Source: Bin87 sp965116565
Lineage (GTDB): Bacteria > Chloroflexota > Dehalococcoidia > Lucifugimonadales > UBA3495
Direction of reading: 5' to 3'
Length of the DNA stretch: 64,000 nt
Assembly: GCA_965116565.1 (NCBI GenBank)
Contig: OZ220699.1
Location: forward strand, 992,001-1,056,000
Shown here piece after piece: positions 40,596-48,454 of this stretch. Made by a program: the position numbers and the translations under genes. Under the pieces are notes generated by a model. The model was not told where the DNA came from. It saw nothing but the letters and a program-made list of their open reading frames with translations, and ran no database searches. Numbering within the stretch: the stretch's first letter is position 1; every line of letters begins with the position of its first letter.

Positions 40596-41528
40596 TCAGG
40601 AGCCGGCCACCCTGCCGGCCCGCAGGGCTGCGAACAGGTATGCCGTGGCATAGGACCTCCACGGGGACCATCGTTGGGAAAACTCCAGCAGCTCCTCGTC
40701 CGTGATCTCCGCACCGTCGAAGTAGAGTCCAGCGACCGTTCGCCTCAATGCCAGGTCGCCGATGGGGAATCCATCGGGCCGCGCCAATGCGCGCACCAGC
40801 ACCCATTGGGCTGTCCATTGCCCGACGCCGCGCAGGGCAACCATGGCCTTCACGACTTCATCATCGGCCAGATCGTGCATGCCCTCGAATCCGTGGGGCG
40901 ATTCCAACGCGGCACGTGCGATACCCTGGATGTATTCCGATTTTCGCACGCTCAGTTTGAGTTGCCGTAGGTCCGATACCTCGGTCTGGGCCAGCGTGTC
41001 CGCCCGAGGGAAGGCGTACCATTCGCGGCCCTCGATGGAGGCTCGCACGCCGTAGTGTTGTATCAGGAGGTTGCGGACAATCCGCGCCACCGCCGTCGCG
41101 ATCTGTTGCCCCATCACCGCCTGCACGAGCGCCTCGAATACCGACGCCGTCCTGGTGTTGTGGTAGCCATAGAACTGCTCAACCACGTCGCACAGGATAG
41201 GATCGTGGGCCACGGAATCATAGAACGGACGGAGGTCCTGGTCGCAACCCAGCAACCATGAGATCTGTCGGCCGGCCCGCTCGGCGTCAAGGTGAGTCAG
41301 ATCGTTCCCCGCTAGTGACACCGTCAATTCAGGCTCGTCCACCGAACCGGACGATGCTACTTTAGCCAGCGCGACCCTGTCTCCCAAATCCAGCAGGCGG
41401 ATATACGCTCCGTGGACGTATTCCTCGGTCTTGAATTCCTGCTCCCGCGAGTAATTCGGTTGCCCCGCGGTCAACTCAAAATCGTACGGCGCTGTGGGCT
41501 TGATGACCTTGGTCAACGTGGTTTCCAT
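40596..41528 (-). CDS. HhH-GPD DNA glycosylase (AlkA-like 3-methyladenine glycosylase)
   Basis: A 310-residue base-excision glycosylase. An N-terminal AlkA_N-like beta domain (about 1-100) precedes the HhH-GPD domain: VFEALVQAVMGQQIATAVAR (the QQI..A motif), hairpin LRGVGQWTAQWVLVRAL and catalytic Asp in DGFPIGDLALRR. This matches AlkA rather than EndoIII, since no Fe-S cysteines follow. Its start overlaps the thpR stop (TGATG), so it is translated with it. The cluster also holds a Mug-type glycosylase, so DNA base repair is the theme of this group. Confidence 0.9.
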   Translation of the reverse strand: METTLTKVIKPTAPYDFELTAGQPNYSREQEFKTEEYVHGAYIRLLDLGDRVALAKVASSGSVDEPELTVSLAGNDLTHLDAERAGRQISWLLGCDQDLRPFYDSVAHDPILCDVVEQFYGYHNTRTASVFEALVQAVMGQQIATAVARIVRNLLIQHYGVRASIEGREWYAFPRADTLAQTEVSDLRQLKLSVRKSEYIQGIARAALESPHGFEGMHDLADDEVVKAMVALRGVGQWTAQWVLVRALARPDGFPIGDLALRRTVAGLYFDGAEITDEELLEFSQRWSPWRSYATAYLFAALRAGRVAGS

Positions 41529-42115
41529 CAGATTTCGACCTCACCCAAGTTGGAATAAATCGCGCCACGCGGCGTCAGTTCGCTTTGATATAAACGTACG
41601 ACGTTGGGACGCCACGTCGGGAGTCTTGGAATTGAGCAGTCCGTTATGGCCGTGGCGATCCGCCGGCGATCCGCCCCCGATGCGTGGTCTCTCACCCTGC
41701 CTACGGTGAGGTGGGGGCGAAAGGGCCGTCGCTCCGCTGCCCATCCGAGGCCGACCATAAGTGTTTCTACGCGCCGGTGCAGGCCCTCGAGGATGTCCAA
41801 CTCGCCGGTCACTCCCGCCCAAAGCACCCTTGGATTTCCGCTGTTGGGAAATGTGCCCAATCGGGACAGCGCCAGTTGCGGTGATTGGGCTCCACTCAAC
41901 GCCTGATCCAACCCGGACAGTATGCTCGGAACCAAACCGGCATCGGTGGACCCAAGGAACTTTAGAGTTAGGTGGATACCGGAGGGTCGTACCCAGCGCA
42001 CCCCGCGGCTCGTTGCGTCCTGTAGATTGCCAATCACCGATTCCAGCGCCTGAGTCCACTCGGGAGGCAGAGGGAGCGCGATGAACGTCCGCAGCGTGTC
42101 GTCCCTATCAGCCAC
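41528..42115 (-). CDS. thpR: RNA 2',3'-cyclic phosphodiesterase (2'-5' RNA ligase family)
   Basis: A 195-residue LigT/ThpR protein with both HxTx motifs: HLTLKFLG and HLTVGRVR. It hydrolyses 2',3'-cyclic phosphate ends and can join 2'-5' RNA in vitro. LRTFIALPLPPEW is the conserved start. The GTG at 42115 overlaps the mug stop by eight bases and has GAGGAA about 10 bases upstream; the longer open frame adds 15 residues without family support. It is coupled at the other end to the AlkA-like gene by TGATG. Confidence 0.88.
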   Translation of the reverse strand: MADRDDTLRTFIALPLPPEWTQALESVIGNLQDATSRGVRWVRPSGIHLTLKFLGSTDAGLVPSILSGLDQALSGAQSPQLALSRLGTFPNSGNPRVLWAGVTGELDILEGLHRRVETLMVGLGWAAERRPFRPHLTVGRVRDHASGADRRRIATAITDCSIPRLPTWRPNVVRLYQSELTPRGAIYSNLGEVEI

Positions 42116-42674
42116 CTTTGAGTTCCTCTCGCCACGCTCCCAGCTTCCGATACCAGCCAATCAGGTCGTCCAGTGAATACCGGGCATTGGCCGGGCTCGG
42201 GTTGGGAAGGACGAAAACCCGGCTGCCGCCGATACGGCGCTCCTGTTTTCCCAAGTCAATGCTTCCCGCGTTTGGCGTGTTCTCAGCGTATCGGAGGTAG
42301 GCTCGATACGCGGTGAGCCCGTGAAAACAGGCGATCATCGGCTTGGCGCTGACAATTCTTTGCTTGAGTTGGGGAGCGTCTCGCCGGTAATCTGCTGCGT
42401 TGAGCCCGGAGGCTTGCGGCGTCGCGCGCTTGACCAGATCCGTGAACCCGATGCCCGATTCAATCAGCGTGGCGTCGTCCTCAGGTCCGACCTTCCGACC
42501 GGCCAATTCCGACGCCGACACGGCCGCCCAAAAGCGGTTCCTCGGGTTGGCGAAATAATGCCCGACACGCACCGAGTATGCAGACGGATTGAGTCCGATC
42601 AGCACGATGTCCAGCCCCGGACGCAGGTAATCGGGCAGCGTCTCCGCCACGCCGTCATTCGAGACTTCAGCCAT
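42108..42674 (-). CDS. mug: G/U mismatch-specific uracil-DNA glycosylase (Mug/TDG family)
   Basis: A 188-residue Mug-type glycosylase that removes U or damaged pyrimidines opposite G. Motif 1 is IGLNPSAYSVRVGHYFANPR (GLNPS...GHYFANPRNRFW) and motif 2 is LPNPSPAN. The general Mug/TDG pattern GxNPG...NRFW is clear. GLNPSA with Asn keeps the catalytic-side residue. The ATG at 42674 overlaps the amidohydrolase stop by eight bases. Ten more codons are open upstream but lie inside the neighbouring gene. Confidence 0.9.
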   Translation of the reverse strand: MAEVSNDGVAETLPDYLRPGLDIVLIGLNPSAYSVRVGHYFANPRNRFWAAVSASELAGRKVGPEDDATLIESGIGFTDLVKRATPQASGLNAADYRRDAPQLKQRIVSAKPMIACFHGLTAYRAYLRYAENTPNAGSIDLGKQERRIGGSRVFVLPNPSPANARYSLDDLIGWYRKLGAWREELKGG

Positions 42675-43518
42675 TTTTCGGTCCAGACAATAACGCCGCC
42701 GCATTCGCGCCCGCTATTGCGTCGATTTCCGGGGCATCGAGTCTGGCGGACCGCACGTATTCCAAAACCCGCTGCTGGGCCAGCAACGGGTAATCGCTGC
42801 CGAACAGCAGTTTGTCTGCACCCGCGGTCGCCACGCTCGCTTCGATCGCGCTGGCACTGTAGAGGTAGGGCAGCGCCGCCGTATCATACCAAACGTTCTC
42901 CGATGCCCTGCGGACCTCCGGCATGGCTGCATAAAAGGGAAGGCCGCCGCCCAGGTGCGCCAGAACAATGCGATTCTCCGGGAAATTTGACACGAATCGC
43001 AGCAGTTTGTCGGGGGTCGTCTTTCCTTTCCCGGGATATATGTGCCCCAACGGTTCGGAAGCGTGGACCGTCACCGGCAAAGATCGCTGCCGCAATAGCT
43101 CCATCATCGGTTCCATGACAGCCAGGTCGCAGATGTCAAACTCCTGAGTGTCTGCGTGCAGTTCGCCAATGCCGACGGCGCCGGCGTCTATGCAACGTCT
43201 GGCTTCGTTCACTGCCGGATCGCCCCAACCCGGATTCACTGACGCAAACGCTGATATGCGGTCCGGGTGAGCAGTTGCTGAGGCAATCAGATAATCGTTC
43301 GCGCTTGCGGCGACCGCGCGGTCGGTCCAACCGAACCCCATTATGACGGCGTGATCCACGCCCGCCTCGTCCATCTCCCTCAGTAGTGAGTCCGCGTCGG
43401 CAATCCGCCCAGCGCCGTCGGGGAACAGGGAGGCATAGGTCGCATCGCGCCGGGATAGTTCTGCGTGCCGGTCGACGAAATCCGGAGGCATGATGTGGCA
43501 GTGGAAGTCGATGATCAT
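42667..43518 (-). CDS. Amidohydrolase-2 family metal-dependent hydrolase
   Basis: A 283-residue TIM-barrel hydrolase or decarboxylase of the amidohydrolase-2 (ACMSD-like) family. The metal motif is IDFHCHIMPPDF (HxH), with His in VTVHASEPLG and VLAHLGGGLPFY and the Asp ligand in LLFGSDYPLLAQ. Members catalyse C-C or C-N hydrolysis and decarboxylation; the substrate here is unknown. The ATG at 43518 gives the conserved MIIDFHCH start. A TAAAAT box at about 43545 on this strand argues against longer starts. It heads the four-gene overlapping unit (mug, thpR, AlkA-like). Confidence 0.87.
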   Translation of the reverse strand: MIIDFHCHIMPPDFVDRHAELSRRDATYASLFPDGAGRIADADSLLREMDEAGVDHAVIMGFGWTDRAVAASANDYLIASATAHPDRISAFASVNPGWGDPAVNEARRCIDAGAVGIGELHADTQEFDICDLAVMEPMMELLRQRSLPVTVHASEPLGHIYPGKGKTTPDKLLRFVSNFPENRIVLAHLGGGLPFYAAMPEVRRASENVWYDTAALPYLYSASAIEASVATAGADKLLFGSDYPLLAQQRVLEYVRSARLDAPEIDAIAGANAAALLSGPKNG

Positions 43519-43632
43519 GGGAATCTGGCGCCTCATCCGGCATTTTATCGTACCCGATGTGGACACTGACGAGGGCGACGAATATAATTCTTCGCGCCCC
43601 CATTATCATTTCCTTCGATAGCAGGTGACGCT

Positions 43633-44457
43633 TTGGCTGTAGTGACCCAACCGATGTTGACCGTGGAGGAGATGCGCGCCACCGCTCTCGAATCGCGACG
43701 CGAAATCCTCAAGATGATTTTCGATGCCGGCAGCGGCCATACCGGCGGGTCTCTGTCCGAAATCGACATACTGATCGCCCTCTACTTCGGTGTCCTGCGT
43801 TACGACCCCGATGATCCCAAATGGCAGGGCCGCGACCGGTTCATCCTGAGCAAGGGGCATGCATCGCCCGGGTTCTACGTTACATTGGCCCGAGCGGGAT
43901 ATTTTGACCCCGTGGAACTGGGTTCGTTTCGCAAAACCGACGGCCTGCTGCAGGGCCACGCTCATCCGATGACGCCTGGGGTCGAAATGAACTCGGGCTC
44001 CCTCGGTATGGGTCTTTCCTTCGCGTTGGGGCATGCTTTGGCCGGCAAGATTGATGGTAGCGACTACCGGGTGTTTGCCCTGTTGGGTGACGGAGAGTGC
44101 CAGGAAGGTGAGGTCTGGGAAGCCGCCATGTCCGCGGCTCACCACGGCGCGGACAACCTGACCGCCATAATCGACCGGAACCGGATACAGAACGACCGGT
44201 TCACCGACGAGGTGATGACCTTGGAACCCCTGGCCGACCGTTGGCGGGACTTCGGGTGGAACGTCATGTCGTGCGACGGGCACGAGCACGCCGATGTCCT
44301 GCATGCCCTCAACGCCGCGCGGGAAGGAGGTCCCACGGTAATCATCGCGGACACCGTCAAGGGTAAGGGCGTGAGTTTCATGGAGAACAATCCAGGATTC
44401 CACGGACGGGCTCCCACGGCCGATGAGTATGACGCAGCCCTGGAGGAGTTGGCCTGA
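43633..44457 (+). CDS. Transketolase, N-terminal (TPP-binding) subunit
   Basis: 274 residues, the N-terminal half of a split transketolase. TPP/Mg binding is LLGDGECQEGEVWEAAMSAA, the substrate side includes GSGHTGGSLSEID and SKGHASPGFYVTL, and HAHPMTPGVEMNSGSLGMGL is the conserved loop. The C-terminal half is the next gene, overlapping by one base (TGATG). The start is TTG at 43633, with AGGTGA just upstream; ATG 43654 is the alternative. The split form is frequent in archaea and Chloroflexota. It transfers two-carbon units in pentose metabolism, or may act as a DXS-like or other TPP enzyme. Confidence 0.9.
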   Translation: MAVVTQPMLTVEEMRATALESRREILKMIFDAGSGHTGGSLSEIDILIALYFGVLRYDPDDPKWQGRDRFILSKGHASPGFYVTLARAGYFDPVELGSFRKTDGLLQGHAHPMTPGVEMNSGSLGMGLSFALGHALAGKIDGSDYRVFALLGDGECQEGEVWEAAMSAAHHGADNLTAIIDRNRIQNDRFTDEVMTLEPLADRWRDFGWNVMSCDGHEHADVLHALNAAREGGPTVIIADTVKGKGVSFMENNPGFHGRAPTADEYDAALEELA

Positions 44458-45401
44458 TGACCACCAACCGGCAGTCGGCGGCAACGCGAGAAACCTACGG
44501 TCGCACCCTCCTGACGATGGCGGAAGAGCATCCCGACATCGTGGTGTTGGGCGGCGACCTGAACGTTTCCACTTTCGTCCACCTGTGGCGCGACCAATAT
44601 CCTGACCGGTTCTTCGACTTCGGCCCGGCGGAGCAGAACATCGTCGGCGTGGCCGCTGGACTGGCCGCGGCCGGCAAGATTCCGTTCGTCAGCACCTTCA
44701 GCGTTTTCGGGACCGGCCGACCCTACGATCAACTGCGGGTCCTGGTGTCCCAACCGTCGCTGAACGTCAAGTTGATCTGCACCCACGCCGGCATTCTGAC
44801 CGGCGAGGACGGCATGTCCGCCCACAGCATCGAGGATCTTTCGTTGATGTGTGCGTTGCCGTCATTCAGCGTTGTCACGCCGTCGGATGCTCCCGAGACG
44901 GAGCAGGTGATTCGCTCTGCGGCAACTACGGAGGGCCCGCTGTACGTGCGATTGTCCCGGGCCGCCACTCCCGTACTGCACGGCGACGGCTACGAATTCC
45001 GATTGGGAAAGGCGGAGATGATGCGGGATGGGGATGACGTCAGCATCATCGCGTGCGGTTCCCTGGTCGCGCCCGCGGTTGACGCTGCTGCCAGCCTGTC
45101 CGATCAGGGCGTCCAGGCCCGCGTCATCAATCTGCATACACTGGCCCCCGCCGATGAGGCCGCGATTATCGCTGCCGCCAAGGAGACCGGGGCCATAGTA
45201 ACTGCCGAAGAACACTACCTCCATGGAGGGCTGGGAAGCGTGGTGGCCGGAGTCGTTGCGCGAAATCATCCCGTTCCCGTCGAAATGGTCGCGCTTCACG
45301 GTTACACCAGTTCGGGACCGGCCAACGAACTGATGGCCAAGAACGGTCTCACAGCCGAGGGCGTCGAGCAAGCGGCGTTGCGGGCGATCAAACGCAAGTA
45401 A
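44457..45401 (+). CDS. Transketolase, C-terminal (pyrimidine-binding) subunit
   Basis: 314 residues carrying the pyrimidine-binding and C-terminal domains of transketolase. DFGPAEQNIVGVAAGLAAAG holds the catalytic Glu for TPP activation, STFSVFGTGRPYDQLRVLVS follows, then AGILTGEDGMSAHSIEDLSL with the conserved TxGEDGxTHQ-like motif (S for T), and a C-terminal domain with VITAEEHYLHGGLGSV-like residues (AIVTAEEHYLHGGLGS). It overlaps the first subunit gene by one base, so the two form an obligate pair. No terminator is clear after it. Confidence 0.92.
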   Translation: MTTNRQSAATRETYGRTLLTMAEEHPDIVVLGGDLNVSTFVHLWRDQYPDRFFDFGPAEQNIVGVAAGLAAAGKIPFVSTFSVFGTGRPYDQLRVLVSQPSLNVKLICTHAGILTGEDGMSAHSIEDLSLMCALPSFSVVTPSDAPETEQVIRSAATTEGPLYVRLSRAATPVLHGDGYEFRLGKAEMMRDGDDVSIIACGSLVAPAVDAAASLSDQGVQARVINLHTLAPADEAAIIAAAKETGAIVTAEEHYLHGGLGSVVAGVVARNHPVPVEMVALHGYTSSGPANELMAKNGLTAEGVEQAALRAIKRK

Positions 45402-45588
45402 ATCACTCGCCAGGATTACGCTTGCCGGGCGAGACGTAAACGCGCACCCGTCGCAGGGGAATCGTTCCGGGATGCTGGCTCAGGCGTCCTGTGATACGTG
45501 CTGCAATCGCGGGCTTCTCCCGCTTATGGAACTTGGTGGGTGGCCGTGACCTGATCAGGGGGCATTGAGCCGGCCACTCTTGTTTTGG

Positions 45589-45618
45589 TTGACACTCTCA
45601 CGGGCCCGGTGCTAGCAT
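45589..45618 (+). promoter_or_regulatory. Promoter of citrate synthase
   Basis: A consensus TTGACA (45589-45594), an 18-base spacer, then TAGCAT (45613-45618) with TGC ahead (extended -10). CATAAT three bases later is an alternative. Confidence 0.6.
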
Positions 45619-45688
45619 AATTCGCCGCCGCAACGGAAACAGCGTGTCGGCGGCGCAGGGCCCCAGGCCCGTATCAAGGAGGACGCAA

Positions 45689-46825
45689 ATGACCGACCAG
45701 CCGGAACTGCATCGCGGTTTGATGAACGTTTACATGGACACTACCGAGTCCAGCTTCATCGACGGCGACATCGGGAAACTGCTCTATCGTGGATACAACA
45801 TTCACGACCTGGCCGAGAAGTCCACTTTTGAAGAAATTATCTACCTGGTTCTATACGGGGAATTGCCCACCAGCGCTCAACTGGCTGAGTTGGACGGGTT
45901 CCTTCGGGCTAACCGCAGGATCCCCAACGAGATCATCACCGTCATTGAGGCCGTCAAATCGGCCCACCCGATGGATGTTCTCCAGACTGCGATGATTGGT
46001 TTGGCCGCGTTTGACGAGGAATCCGAGGACAACTCAAAGGAGGCCAACGTCCGCAAGGCCCTGCGGTTGACGGCTCAGGCACCGACCATCGTTACGGCCC
46101 ACCACCGGGTTCGCAACGGGTTGGAACCCGTCGCGCCGAACCCCGACCTGAACCACGCTGGCAATTTCCTCTACATGCTGTTCAACCAGGTCCCGGATGA
46201 CGAGACGATCTCGCTAATGGACGTCGACTTTATCCTCCACGCGGAACACGGGGTCAACGCTTCCTCCTTCGCAGCCCGAGTCGCTGCGTCCACCAACTCG
46301 ACGCTGCACGCCGCGGTATCGGGCGCAGTGGGAACCCTCAAGGGCCCCGCCCACGGGGGAGCCGCCGAGGAAGTCATGAAGATGTCCCTGGAGATCGGCA
46401 ACCCCGAGAATGCGGAGGAATACGCCCGCAACAAGCTGGACAACCGGGAACGGATCATGGGATTCGGCCACCGTGTGTATAAGGCAGAGGATCCGCGCGC
46501 GCGCCACCTGCGTGAGCGTTCGCAGGCGCTCGGAGAGAAGCGAGGAGACCCTCGCTGGTTCCAGATTCTGACCCACCTGTCCGAAGATGTGATGGCGCCC
46601 TATCGGGATCGCGGAATCTACGTCAACGTGGACTTCTATGCGGGGTCGATCTACCACCTGCTGGGCATAGAATCCGACCTGTTCATCCCCATCTTCGCGT
46701 TGGGGCGTGTGCCCGGTTGGTCCGCACAGTGCATCGAGCAGTACGAGAACAACATCCTTCTGCGTCCTCGCCTGCACTACGTCGGCCCAATGGATCGAGA
46801 GTACGTTCCCATCGACCAGCGTTAA
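45689..46825 (+). CDS. gltA: Citrate synthase
   Basis: A 378-residue citrate synthase of the short type I (about 370-380 residues, Gram-positive/archaeal-like). Catalytic residues appear as LHAEHGVNASSFAARV, GFGHRVYKAEDPRARHL (catalytic His and CoA/citrate-binding Arg) and VNVDFYAGSIYHLLGI (catalytic Asp). HPMDVLQTA and the C-terminal LLRPRLHYVGP are also typical. 2-Methylcitrate synthase activity cannot be excluded. The start has AAGGAGG seven bases upstream and a promoter at 45589. It is monocistronic, with a strong terminator at 46853. Confidence 0.95.
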   Translation: MTDQPELHRGLMNVYMDTTESSFIDGDIGKLLYRGYNIHDLAEKSTFEEIIYLVLYGELPTSAQLAELDGFLRANRRIPNEIITVIEAVKSAHPMDVLQTAMIGLAAFDEESEDNSKEANVRKALRLTAQAPTIVTAHHRVRNGLEPVAPNPDLNHAGNFLYMLFNQVPDDETISLMDVDFILHAEHGVNASSFAARVAASTNSTLHAAVSGAVGTLKGPAHGGAAEEVMKMSLEIGNPENAEEYARNKLDNRERIMGFGHRVYKAEDPRARHLRERSQALGEKRGDPRWFQILTHLSEDVMAPYRDRGIYVNVDFYAGSIYHLLGIESDLFIPIFALGRVPGWSAQCIEQYENNILLRPRLHYVGPMDREYVPIDQR

Positions 46826-46852
46826 TCAACACAGGCCGATCAGCAAATGCAT

Positions 46853-46877
46853 GGGGGCGGATTTCAAATCCGCCCCC
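46853..46877. terminator. Strong hairpin terminator of gltA
   Basis: GGGGGCGGATTT (46853-46864) pairs with AAATCCGCCCCC (46866-46877), followed by AATTCTTT. It lies between convergent genes. Confidence 0.8.
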
Positions 46878-46906
46878 AATTCTTTCCTGCCGGGCCCCGG
46901 CGCAGA

Positions 46907-47833
46907 TCAGGGGTAGACCTCCAGATTGCCCAGGTGCACTTCGGCGACGATCTCATGCTCCGCGCCGTGATCATGGCCGGCGTGGCTGTCGTCGCCCGTT
47001 GCCTGGCCCACATCCGGCACGGTTACCGAGACGATGGATTCAACCCTGGCGCCCTCGAACTCCAATTCGCTATGGTCGTTGGTGTTCAGGGAGACGCGGA
47101 TCTCATGCTCCCCCGGCGGCAGGGCGGCGATGTGGTACGTGGATTCGAACACCCTGCTGATCTTTTCGCCGTCTACGTAGATGTGAGCGTGGCCAACGCC
47201 CGGCTCGTGTGGTTGATCCACCAAGTCGGGAGCGAACCGAAATCCCTCGGTGGCAATATTGACGTCGACGCCGCCGCTGGCGTCAGGTTCCGCTGTAATG
47301 GCGACGCTGACGAGGGAGTCGGATACGACAGTTTTCGCCGCGGTTCCGTCGTGATCATGGCCATGACCATCGCTTTCGTGGGCGGCGGGGTCGGATGCGA
47401 AAACGTGAAAATTGATGCCGAATGCTCCCGCGTTTGTGGCGTCAAAGGTCAACTCTCCGGGATGGTCGGGCGATACCTGAGCCGTCAGATCGTATCCGTG
47501 GAGGTGAATCTCTCCTTCCTCGTCCGACGTGATGGACAGTTTTACGGTATCGCCCTGATAAACCCGCAGATCCTCTCGAGTCAGTATGGTGGACCGGTTG
47601 GCTATGGGCAGGTTGATGGTTACCGGCCCGGCGGTGGCCGCAGAGTCCGGAGTCGGCTGTGAGTCTGCTGCGCCCTGAGGCGCAGCGGCGGGAGATTCGG
47701 CGGTGGCCACCGGAGCGGCCGGTTCAGGTTGGGACCGATCGCCACAGGCAGACAGCAGCATGGCGATGATTGCCAGTGCCAGGGCCACCCAATAGGCCGG
47801 CCGACGCGATTGCGCGTGATTGTTCAGCAACAC
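46907..47833 (-). CDS. His-rich lipoprotein with a cupredoxin-like domain
   Basis: 308 residues. The signal ends LLSAC (Cys30), and a Pro/Ala linker runs to about residue 65. A cupredoxin-like beta domain follows (about 70-145: LREDLRVYQGDTVKLSITSD-type strand order with EIHLHGYDL), then HESDGHGHDHDG, a second beta domain with GVGHAHIYVDGEKISR and LPPGEHEIRVSLNTNDH, and a C-terminal HAGHDHGAEHE. The many clustered His suggest copper or zinc binding outside the membrane; this is inferred. The GTG start has GGAGG seven bases ahead. It is cotranscribed with the His-rich membrane protein upstream (45-base gap). Not recognised as a named family. Confidence 0.72.
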   Translation of the reverse strand: MLLNNHAQSRRPAYWVALALAIIAMLLSACGDRSQPEPAAPVATAESPAAAPQGAADSQPTPDSAATAGPVTINLPIANRSTILTREDLRVYQGDTVKLSITSDEEGEIHLHGYDLTAQVSPDHPGELTFDATNAGAFGINFHVFASDPAAHESDGHGHDHDGTAAKTVVSDSLVSVAITAEPDASGGVDVNIATEGFRFAPDLVDQPHEPGVGHAHIYVDGEKISRVFESTYHIAALPPGEHEIRVSLNTNDHSELEFEGARVESIVSVTVPDVGQATGDDSHAGHDHGAEHEIVAEVHLGNLEVYP

Positions 47834-47878
47834 GAAAATCCTCCGTTTTGTACGTGGTGGAAAAAGCAGATGGAGAAT

Positions 47879-48364
47879 TTACGCGATGGGTGGCGGCAAC
47901 CTCGGCACAACGTGATGTCCCACCGGCTCCCGGTACCGGACGGAGAACGGGGTCAGCGGGTTTTCATTTTTTCTGGGCGGCGACGCGGGACGCAGCGCTT
48001 CCGGCGCCTTGTGGGCAGGCGCGTTAAGCACCGCCAGCGTGAGACTGCCCGCTGGGTCCGTGAAGTAAGCGATCTCGCCCGTGGCCGGGGCGAGATGGCG
48101 GGCGCGGCCGGTCTGCGGCTCTGCGGGATGGCGGTGGCGCGCGCTCAGCTCGAACTCATGCTGGTGACTTGCCGCACGCCCGTCCAGGTAAACGTGACCG
48201 TGCGTGTGAGACCGTTCAGCGAAGTGATGGTCGTCCAGCGGGCCCACGATGGGCAGCGCCAACGCAAACAACGACACTGCCAACAAGATCATCCGCACCG
48301 GCGATGGCGGTTCGTACGGCGCTGCAGTCGAACGGTCCTGGATGGGGCGGGAGCGTGATTCCAT
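47879..48364 (-). CDS. Small His-rich membrane-anchored or secreted protein
   Basis: 161 residues. A cytoplasmic start, one hydrophobic segment MILLAVSLFALALPIVG (about 25-41), then DDHHFAERSHTHGHVYLDGR and HQHEFELSARHRHP, giving nine His within residues 46-79. The rest is Pro/Arg-rich with a final EPVGHHVVPRLPP. It may bind metal at the cell surface or help load the lipoprotein encoded next. The ATG at 48364 is the only one near the hydrophobic segment; no clear ribosome site. The same frame stays open much further upstream, antisense to the DUF1800 gene; that part is not credible. The reality of this gene rests on its pairing and composition. Confidence 0.55.
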   Translation of the reverse strand: MESRSRPIQDRSTAAPYEPPSPVRMILLAVSLFALALPIVGPLDDHHFAERSHTHGHVYLDGRAASHQHEFELSARHRHPAEPQTGRARHLAPATGEIAYFTDPAGSLTLAVLNAPAHKAPEALRPASPPRKNENPLTPFSVRYREPVGHHVVPRLPPPIA

Positions 48365-48388
48365 GGGGCGGAGTGTACGCAAGCTTCG

Positions 48389-48417
48389 TTGACAGTAGAT
48401 AAAGCATAACAGATAAT
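48389..48417 (+). promoter_or_regulatory. Promoter of the DUF1800-DUF1501 operon
   Basis: Consensus TTGACA (48389-48394), a 17-base spacer and GATAAT (48412-48417). The start codon is 38 bases further. Confidence 0.75.
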
Positions 48418-48454
48418 GTGCCCAAACTTTGTACACTTTGCAGGAGGCGAAGTA

